In this document: piece after piece, positions 58,436-64,000 of the stretch
How the letters are laid out: the number at the start of each line of letters is the position of its first letter
Numbering within the stretch: the stretch's first letter is position 1
Assembly: GCA_045598285.1 (NCBI GenBank)
Contig: JAZLLU010000022.1
Location: forward strand, 7,366 to 71,365
Length of the DNA stretch: 64,000 nt
Reading direction: 5' to 3'
From: RGIG5612 sp045598285
GTDB lineage: Bacteria > Bacillota > Clostridia > Lachnospirales > Lachnospiraceae
Notes under the pieces: model-generated
The model's input: only the letters and a program-made list of their open reading frames with translations
What the model was told of the DNA's origin: nothing
Databases searched by the model: none
Translations under genes and position numbers: made by a program

Positions 58436-59653
58436 TTATTTGCTAACAAACTTTGCTAGAAGTGGCAAAATTGTTTTTAATTGTTCTAATGTATATTCTA
58501 TTTCTTCTTCTTTTGTGTCTTTGCAAAAACTAAATCTAAGTGTGCAATCTGCTTGTGCTGGAGTTAGTCCAATAGATTGAAGCGTGCCTGAAAGTCCTGG
58601 TTTATTAGATGAGCAAGCCGAACCACTAGATACATATATTCCTTTTTCTTCTAGTGCATGAAGCAATACTTCACTTTTTACTGGAAAGAAAGTTGCGCTT
58701 ACAATATGCGGAGCAGAAAGCGTATCCTTATAACTATTAATTTTTATTTTACACCCAGCATCCTTCACTGCATCATTTAGCTTAAGTTTTTCAAGTCCTT
58801 CTATTAAACTATTTTTCAAGTTTATTAAATGCTCTACATTTTCTTCTAGCTTTTCATAAGCTTCTTTAGCACAAACGCTTAAGCCGGCTACTCCCGGAAC
58901 ATTATCTGTTCCGCTTCGCATTCCTTTTTGCTGTCCCCCACCTAAGATAAGTGGTTTAACTTTTAAGCCTTCTTTTATATATAAGAATCCTACTCCCTTA
59001 GGTCCATGAATCTTATGTGCACTTACACTAAGTAAATCAACATTCCATTTCTTAGGATAAATTTCATATTTTCCAAAAGCTTGAATAGCATCTACATGAT
59101 AAGCAATATCAGGATTTATTTCTTTAATAAGTTTTCCTATTTTTTCTATATCTTGGATTGCACCAATTTCATTATTTACCATCATGGTAGAAACTAAGAT
59201 TGTATCTTTTCTAATAGCATTTTTTAATTCGTCTAAATTTATATGCCCTTTGCTATCAACATTAATATAAGTGATTTCGAATCCTTTCTTTTCTGGATCA
59301 ATATCTTCGGATAATTTCATCTCACTTAAATATTTCAATGCTTCAATAACACTTGGATGTTCAAAAGCAGTAGTAATAATATGACGTCCTCTTCGTAAGT
59401 TAGCCATTGCATACCCAATAAGTGCTAAGTTGTTAGCCTCAGTCCCACCCGATGTAAATACTATTTCTTTTTCATTTACTTTAAGAATTTTTGCAAGAAT
59501 TTCTTTTGCACTTTTAAGATATTTTTCGGACTCAACGCCCTTCATATGCTTACTAGAAGGATTGCCAAAATCTTGTGACATAACTTTCGTCACAGTCGCT
59601 ATAACACTTTCTGAAACACGCGTTGTTGCGCTATTGTCTAAATAACATTCCAT
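58436..59653 (-). CDS. Cysteine desulfurase, NifS/IscS type, paired with thiI
   Basis: 405 residues, PLP-dependent. YLDNSATTRVSESV at the start, the PLP Lys in SVSAHKIHGPKGVGFLYIK, and the persulfide Cys in VSSGSACSSNKPGLSGTL. The thiI gene begins 7 bp downstream, as for Bacillus nifZ-thiI, so the main client is 4-thiouridine synthesis, though Fe-S assembly is possible. First gene of the operon with thiI and mtaB. Confidence 0.93.
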   Translation of the reverse strand: MECYLDNSATTRVSESVIATVTKVMSQDFGNPSSKHMKGVESEKYLKSAKEILAKILKVNEKEIVFTSGGTEANNLALIGYAMANLRRGRHIITTAFEHPSVIEALKYLSEMKLSEDIDPEKKGFEITYINVDSKGHINLDELKNAIRKDTILVSTMMVNNEIGAIQDIEKIGKLIKEINPDIAYHVDAIQAFGKYEIYPKKWNVDLLSVSAHKIHGPKGVGFLYIKEGLKVKPLILGGGQQKGMRSGTDNVPGVAGLSVCAKEAYEKLEENVEHLINLKNSLIEGLEKLKLNDAVKDAGCKIKINSYKDTLSAPHIVSATFFPVKSEVLLHALEEKGIYVSSGSACSSNKPGLSGTLQSIGLTPAQADCTLRFSFCKDTKEEEIEYTLEQLKTILPLLAKFVSK

Positions 59654-59679
59654 AAAAAAATTATAACATAGAAGACTTT

Positions 59680-59722
59680 ATAAATAAATAAGAGGGAAAC
59701 TCGTACTCAAGTTTCCCTCTTA
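59680..59722. terminator. Terminator of the TRAP operon
   Basis: AAGAGGGAAACT and AGTTTCCCTCTT form a perfect 12-bp stem, followed on the minus strand by ATTTATTTAT, just after dctP. Confidence 0.8.
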
Positions 59723-59751
59723 GTAAAATCTAAATAGAATAATTATTAAAA

Positions 59752-60879
59752 TTATTCAGCTGGATGCTCTGCATAATATTTAGCAATAGCGTCTTTCCAA
59801 ATCTTGATAGCATCATCAATCTTAGGAGCTGTCTTACGAAGTTCTTCTAATTGACCTGCTTGTAATCCATTAACGAAAGTCTTCCATGTTTCAAGATTGT
59901 CGCCTTCAATATTCTTAATGATTGGTTCGCCACGTTTTGCCCAGTAATCCCATTGTGGATCTTCTTTTGTGTGAACCCATGCAACAAAGTCTTTATATAA
60001 TGCATCACCAAATTCTTCTTTTACAATTTTTTGTAATGATGGATCCCATGAATCCCATTTAACCTGGCTTATGCAATACATTTTAACTGTTGTAGATAAT
60101 TCTTCATCAAATGTCCATAAATACTTAGCAAGGCATTCTACATCATCTTTTTCTGCTGCGATGCTAAAAATCTTAAATACAGCAGTTGAGTTGAATGCGC
60201 CTTCTACAAGACCATTTTTGAATGCGTTACCTGAATCAGTAATAAGTTGATTACTTTCTACGCCACCTGCTTCACGAACAATTGATTTAAGCAATTCGTT
60301 ATCAACCATAATTCTTTGTCCTTTAAAGCCTGCTGGTGTAGACATATCTGCTTCCGAAACCATTGCAATAGCTGTACCAAAGTTAGCACTTGCTAAGAAA
60401 GGAATAATACCTAAATTATCAAATTCGGCTTGCATTAACTCGTTAGGATTTGTAATTAATACATCACGCATAATATCGTTTGCTGAAAAGATATCCTTAA
60501 ATCCCAAGAAAGGTTGTGCTGCTGATTGGTTTGTGTATGGGAAGTATGAAGGATTATTTTGAAGCGTAACATCACCAATATCAACAAGGCCTGCTCCAAG
60601 TTCATCAGCTGCTGATGTTGCATTTGTGAATCCACCATTATTAAGTTTTAACTTATAAGTAACTTTACCGCCTGTTCTTTCTTTAATTCTATCTAATGCT
60701 TGAATTAAATAAATACAGTTCTCATTATTTGTTGAAGATGAGCTTACAAGTAATTCAAGTTCTGGACCTGTATATTCGCCCGAACCACCCTTGTCACTCT
60801 TCTTTCCACAAGCGGCGAACATAGTAAGTGTTAAAGCAACGATAAGAACGAGTGCTAGAACTTTACTAATTTTTTTCAT
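59752..60879 (-). CDS. dctP: TRAP transporter solute-binding protein (DctP family)
   Basis: 375 residues with a lipoprotein signal (ALTLTMFAACG, lipid Cys24), typical of Gram-positive TRAP receptors. The DctP fold shows in DELGAGLVDIGDVTLQNNPSYFPY, PAGFKGQRIMVDNELLKSIVREAGG and FKNGLVEGAFNSTAVFKIFSIA. The usual ligand-binding Arg near RIMVDN may bind a carboxylate. Substrate not determined. Last gene of the dctQ-dctM-dctP operon. Confidence 0.9.
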   Translation of the reverse strand: MKKISKVLALVLIVALTLTMFAACGKKSDKGGSGEYTGPELELLVSSSSTNNENCIYLIQALDRIKERTGGKVTYKLKLNNGGFTNATSAADELGAGLVDIGDVTLQNNPSYFPYTNQSAAQPFLGFKDIFSANDIMRDVLITNPNELMQAEFDNLGIIPFLASANFGTAIAMVSEADMSTPAGFKGQRIMVDNELLKSIVREAGGVESNQLITDSGNAFKNGLVEGAFNSTAVFKIFSIAAEKDDVECLAKYLWTFDEELSTTVKMYCISQVKWDSWDPSLQKIVKEEFGDALYKDFVAWVHTKEDPQWDYWAKRGEPIIKNIEGDNLETWKTFVNGLQAGQLEELRKTAPKIDDAIKIWKDAIAKYYAEHPAE

Positions 60880-60946
60880 GTTTGTTTCCTCCTAAATATT
60901 TGTTTATGTTTTTTTATTTACTAATCACCCCGTGATTATTTATAAC

Positions 60947-62260
60947 TTATGTTGCAGGTGTAACCATATGTGATGGTAAGAATGTCGCAATTTCCGGGAA
61001 TATAATCAACAATACCAATATTACTATGTCAAGGGCAATAAACGGAAGTACACCTTTGAATATTTTTTCTACCGGTTTTTTCGATACACCACTCATAGTA
61101 TATACCGTCATTCCAACAGGTGGCGAAATTGAACCCAATGCCATAAGTTTTACGATAAAGCAGCCTAACCAAATAGGATCAAATCCAATATTTGTAAGAG
61201 CTGGATAAAGGATAGGCATAGTAAGTACTAACATTGGAATTTCTGGAAGGAACATTCCAAGTATTAAGTACACGAAAATAAGTATAACAGCTAATGCCCA
61301 TTGTGGAACTTGTAAACCAACAACTGCTTCCGAAATAATATCAGGTAAATTACTTACAGTCATAAACTGAACAAAGATATAAGTTGATCCCATAAGGAAG
61401 AAGATCATACCCATTAAAATACCTGTATCCTTAAAAGCTTTCCAAAGGTTTTTAGCTTTACATTGACGGAAAATAATCGAAAGAAGGATTGATCCTACAG
61501 CACCGATTGCACCAGCTTCTGTAGATGTAAACCATCCTGCATAAATACCACCTAAAACAAGGAGCATTAAAAGAATAATTGGAATAACTTTAAGAAGAGT
61601 TTTCCATCTTACGCTCCATGGAGCCTTTGGTGATTTTGGACCATATTCCGGATGAATTCTACAAAGAACCCAAATAAGGACACAGTAAAGTATAATCTGG
61701 ATAATTCCTACAAAAATACCTGACATAAATAATTTACTAATGTCATTTTCAGTAATAATGCCATACATCATAAATCCTGTACTAGGTGGGATAAGAAGTG
61801 CTAGCGGTGCACCAGCAGCAGTACAGCCACAAGCGAAAGTTTCATCGTAATTACTCTTTTCCATCTCTGGAAGAGCGATACGGCTCATAATCATAACGCC
61901 TGTATTAGCTGAGCCACAAATAGCTCCTAAGAAACCACAAGCAACAACTGTAGCAGAAGCAAGGCCACCTCTAAATCTTCCAAGCCATGCTCTAACAGCT
62001 GCATATAAATCAAATCCCATTGTTGTTTCTGCTATAACCGAACCCATTAAAGTAAACATCGGAATAACTGTGAAAGCATATGCATTTAAGTTATTAAATG
62101 GAGCCGTTCCAAGAATCGTGATTGCAGGAACAAAACCTCTAATAATCCAAAGTCCAACAAAGCCAACAACTGCGAGTGCAGCACCAACCCACATTTTAAG
62201 TGCAAGTAAAATTAATAATACGACAATACCAATGATGCCTACAATTACATTAAAACTCAT
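60947..62260 (-). CDS. dctM: TRAP transporter large permease (DctM)
   Basis: 437 residues, about twelve transmembrane helices. DctM landmarks: CGFLGAICGSANTGVMIMSRIALPEM, CTAAGAPLALLIPPSTGFMMYG and LGCFIVKLMALGSISPPVGMTVYTMSG. It carries the substrate, driven by sodium, with DctQ and the DctP receptor. Start overlaps the dctQ stop by 4 bp. Confidence 0.94.
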   Translation of the reverse strand: MSFNVIVGIIGIVVLLILLALKMWVGAALAVVGFVGLWIIRGFVPAITILGTAPFNNLNAYAFTVIPMFTLMGSVIAETTMGFDLYAAVRAWLGRFRGGLASATVVACGFLGAICGSANTGVMIMSRIALPEMEKSNYDETFACGCTAAGAPLALLIPPSTGFMMYGIITENDISKLFMSGIFVGIIQIILYCVLIWVLCRIHPEYGPKSPKAPWSVRWKTLLKVIPIILLMLLVLGGIYAGWFTSTEAGAIGAVGSILLSIIFRQCKAKNLWKAFKDTGILMGMIFFLMGSTYIFVQFMTVSNLPDIISEAVVGLQVPQWALAVILIFVYLILGMFLPEIPMLVLTMPILYPALTNIGFDPIWLGCFIVKLMALGSISPPVGMTVYTMSGVSKKPVEKIFKGVLPFIALDIVILVLLIIFPEIATFLPSHMVTPAT

Positions 62261-62889
62261 TTGTTATCACCCTCCTTTACCTCGCTAGCTAAAGGATTGA
62301 CATTGCCATTTGCACCTTCTTCTTTCTTTGGTAATTTACCAATAATGCTCATACCATATTTGCCAAAAGCAAATTCCCAATCAACTGATCCTAACTGATT
62401 TTCTTCGTTGTAGTTTCCATGTTTAACAAGAACGACGATTTTTCTAATAATTGTCATAATAACAGTTAAAGCCGCCACAGCATAACTTATTCCAAAGAGG
62501 AAAAGAAATGGCCATTGCGGGAAATTAATAGCCGTCCATACAACGTTACGTTCTAAACTACGTGATCCTTGGATAAATTGTTGGTATGCAATAAGAACAA
62601 TCATCACAAAAGAAACAATTAAGATACACACTTCAAGAATTAATTGTGCTTTTGGTTTAAGGCGCTTAGTTAACATATTAATGTCAACCATACTACCTGT
62701 CATGATAGAAGCACCAAGAGAAGTCATGCAACTTACAAGTAATACTTGAGCCCATTCAGCACCACCTTGAATTGGCGCCTTAAAAATTATTCTAGACAAA
62801 ACGTCAGCAGTAATAAGAAGCGCCATTATTGCTAATAGGGCCATACATATGTAAGAGCAAATGAGTCCAATAATTCGAACTACTTTCAT
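62257..62889 (-). CDS. dctQ: TRAP transporter small permease (DctQ)
   Basis: 210 residues from the ATG at 62889, which has AAGGAGAGG upstream; the longer frame to 62967 runs through the promoter and is rejected. Four hydrophobic segments with the DctQ phrases ITADVLSRIIFKAPIQGGAEWAQVLLVSCMTSLGAS and AINFPQWPFLFLFGISYAVA. The C-terminal 50 residues are unusually long and hydrophilic for DctQ. First gene of the operon. Confidence 0.92.
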   Translation of the reverse strand: MKVVRIIGLICSYICMALLAIMALLITADVLSRIIFKAPIQGGAEWAQVLLVSCMTSLGASIMTGSMVDINMLTKRLKPKAQLILEVCILIVSFVMIVLIAYQQFIQGSRSLERNVVWTAINFPQWPFLFLFGISYAVAALTVIMTIIRKIVVLVKHGNYNEENQLGSVDWEFAFGKYGMSIIGKLPKKEEGANGNVNPLASEVKEGDNK

Positions 62890-62943
62890 ATATTTCCTCT
62901 CCTTAAAAAATATGTCTACCATCTTGTATTTATAGATAGTAAT

Positions 62944-62974
62944 ATGATAAACTCTTGGGTAGGACAAGGTTCAA
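62944..62974 (-). promoter_or_regulatory. MerR-type promoter of the TRAP operon
   Basis: On the minus strand TTGAAC (62974-62969) and TATCAT (62949-62944) are 19 bp apart, with an imperfect dyad in the spacer (CTTG-TCCTACC-CAAG). The divergent MerR gene at 63009 is the obvious regulator. Confidence 0.7.
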
Positions 62975-63008
62975 ATGTAAAAATAACAAATAAATGGGGT
63001 AAATTTTT

Positions 63009-63851
63009 GTGAAAAATGACCAAGGCTCAAAAAATTTCTCTATAAGCGCTTTTGCCAATGCATGTGGCACAACGAAAGACACTTTGTATCACTATGAAAA
63101 TCAAGGTGTTTTAGTACCAAACACCGATGAGAAAAATCACTATAGATACTATAGCCCTGAAGACTTTCATCGTTTTCAATTTATTGCGCATCTTAGAAGA
63201 ATGGGCTTTTCTCTATCAGAAATTCGCGAATGCTTAAAAAAACGCAATGTTGCCTCATATGTTGATATACTTAGCCTTTGTCAGGATAAAGCTAAAGAAG
63301 AAATTTATAATGCTGAACGACAATTTGATATTGCATCAAAGGCGAAGGAAGCTGTTACAAAATTTTCTAATATTTCTTTTGAAACCCCTAAGGTTGAATA
63401 TTCTGATGTCGAATATTTCCGTTGTGATGAATTTTGCGGAGAGTTTGATTCTTTAGACGGTTTATCGCAAATAGAAAATCACTTAGCAACTGCTTTTAAT
63501 ATGTCTGATACAACTAGTAATATTGCGGTTTTTAAAATTTCTAACGAGTCCTTAAATGGCTCTACTCCACAACATCTAGAAATTATGGTACAAACATCTG
63601 AGCCGGAAAATGTTAATCCAGACAATCTTCATAAAAAAGAAGCAGGTCTATATTTGCACATGCTTTTTAATCTTGATCTTATGACATCTACAAATAAAGA
63701 CCGTGAACGTTGTTATAAAAAAATGATTAACTATGCCTTAGAGCACAATTATACAATTATTAGCGATCTTTATTGCTACGATCACATCGGTAGATTCTTA
63801 ACCGACAAAAAAAACGAATTCCTTTCGGAATTCGTTTTCGGAATTATTTAA
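63009..63851 (+). CDS. MerR-family regulator, divergent from the TRAP operon
   Basis: 280 residues starting at GTG. The MerR domain is FSISAFANACGTTKDTLYHYENQGVLVP followed by HYRYYSPEDFHRFQFIAHLRRMGFSLSEI. A coiled-coil helix and a C-terminal domain of about 150 residues follow, roughly GyrI-like and likely ligand-binding. It probably activates the TRAP operon through the 19-bp-spacer promoter. The ribosome site is weak (GGGGT). The last codons overlap a terminator hairpin. Confidence 0.85.
   Translation: MKNDQGSKNFSISAFANACGTTKDTLYHYENQGVLVPNTDEKNHYRYYSPEDFHRFQFIAHLRRMGFSLSEIRECLKKRNVASYVDILSLCQDKAKEEIYNAERQFDIASKAKEAVTKFSNISFETPKVEYSDVEYFRCDEFCGEFDSLDGLSQIENHLATAFNMSDTTSNIAVFKISNESLNGSTPQHLEIMVQTSEPENVNPDNLHKKEAGLYLHMLFNLDLMTSTNKDRERCYKKMINYALEHNYTIISDLYCYDHIGRFLTDKKNEFLSEFVFGII
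63811..63838 (+). terminator. Terminator embedded in the 3' end of the MerR gene
   Basis: AAAACGAATTCC and GGAATTCGTTTT form a 12-bp stem with a TTTC loop, inside the coding sequence, ending 13 bases before the end of the stop codon. Confidence 0.6.
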
Positions 63852-63864
63852 TTTAATTGGGGTA

Positions 63865-63970
63865 TCCAAAGTTTCGTGGGGTCTGGCTTTAGTAGGGTCT
63901 GTTAGTTGGGTCACTCCGTGGGGTGCTTCCGTGGGGTCTGTCCGTAGGGTTTCTCCGTGGGGTTTCTCTT
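63865..63970. repeat. G-run repeat at the right edge
   Basis: Seven GGG or GGGG runs recur, the last ones as CCGTGGGGT at a spacing of about 13 bases (CCGTGGGGTCTGT, CCGTAGGGTTTCT, CCGTGGGGTTTCT). No gene is visible. The pattern continues to about 63967 and then becomes AT-rich; the window ends soon after. Confidence 0.5.
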
Positions 63971-64000
63971 AAATAAATGAGTTTACAAAAAAGGAAGGAC

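Overview
The window is AT-rich, densely coded DNA from an anaerobic Gram-positive bacterium of the Clostridia. Evidence includes a conserved ireB-ruvX-DUF1292 block, an mltG-like/trmR/trhP block, thiI beside a cysteine desulfurase, rnj, mrnC-rlmB-cysS, mtaB, clear GGAGG ribosome sites, and SpoIIE-type and Cna-B surface proteins. The gene set of the catabolic island matches the chemistry known from Eubacterium oxidoreducens and Pelobacter acidigallici. A Lachnospiraceae-like species close to E. oxidoreducens is a reasonable guess, but that is inference.

The centrepiece (about 4.6-22.5 kb) is an apparently complete anaerobic trihydroxybenzene pathway. It has two membrane transporters, pyrogallol-phloroglucinol transhydroxylase (athL, athS), thiolase, an SDR that fits phloroglucinol reductase, a cyclase-family hydrolase that fits dihydrophloroglucinol cyclohydrolase, a 3-hydroxyacyl-CoA-dehydrogenase-like enzyme that fits 3-hydroxy-5-oxohexanoate dehydrogenase, a BKACE enzyme that fits triacetate acetoacetate-lyase, and a two-subunit acetoacetate CoA-transferase. 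The expected flow is pyrogallol > phloroglucinol > dihydrophloroglucinol > 3-hydroxy-5-oxohexanoate > 3,5-dioxohexanoate > acetoacetate + acetoacetyl-CoA > acetyl-CoA, with phosphate acetyltransferase (47.8 kb) leading towards acetate. The two structural operons start from near-identical MerR-type promoters (19-bp spacer, ACCTTGGAA-N3-TTCCAAGGT). A MerR gene diverges from the second promoter, so the island looks like a two-promoter regulon. Toxin-antitoxin modules (RelB/ParE, HipAB, HicAB) and hairpin-rich repeat elements sit between the operons.

Left edge (0-4.3 kb): a frameshifted Sel1 gene, an unknown gene, an XRE regulator, a Fic protein with Gln in place of the catalytic His, an HD hydrolase and a YgjP-type metallopeptidase, then a 172-bp MITE-like element. 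Middle (24-36 kb): two paralogous lipoproteins, pyruvate carboxylase with a minimal BirA, DUF2804, BrnQ, an HdeD-like membrane protein, a SpoIIE-type phosphatase and a LOG-family hydrolase. At 36-38 kb there is an integrase C-terminal remnant, a zinc-ribbon/Ltp protein, a small RHH protein, and a tRNA-Leu whose 3' end is duplicated. At 38-47 kb: a chromate-transporter pair, rlmB, mrnC, cysS, a pilin-like surface protein, ispF, asparaginase, a half-length TauE-like protein, an ASCH protein, and tRNA-Met and tRNA-Val. At 47-60 kb: nadE, pta-acp-cupin, CPBP protease, and translation/RNA genes. Right end (59.7-64 kb): a TRAP transporter operon with its own divergent MerR regulator and a MerR-type promoter, then a G-run repeat at the edge.

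The least explained feature is a family of non-coding composite elements (about 14.5-15.0, 23.4-24.25, 25.44-25.6 and 45.88-46.26 kb). Their GC-rich end hairpins flank tandem arrays of inverted repeats. Each array has its own arm sequence and a very regular period (73, 84 or about 62 bp).
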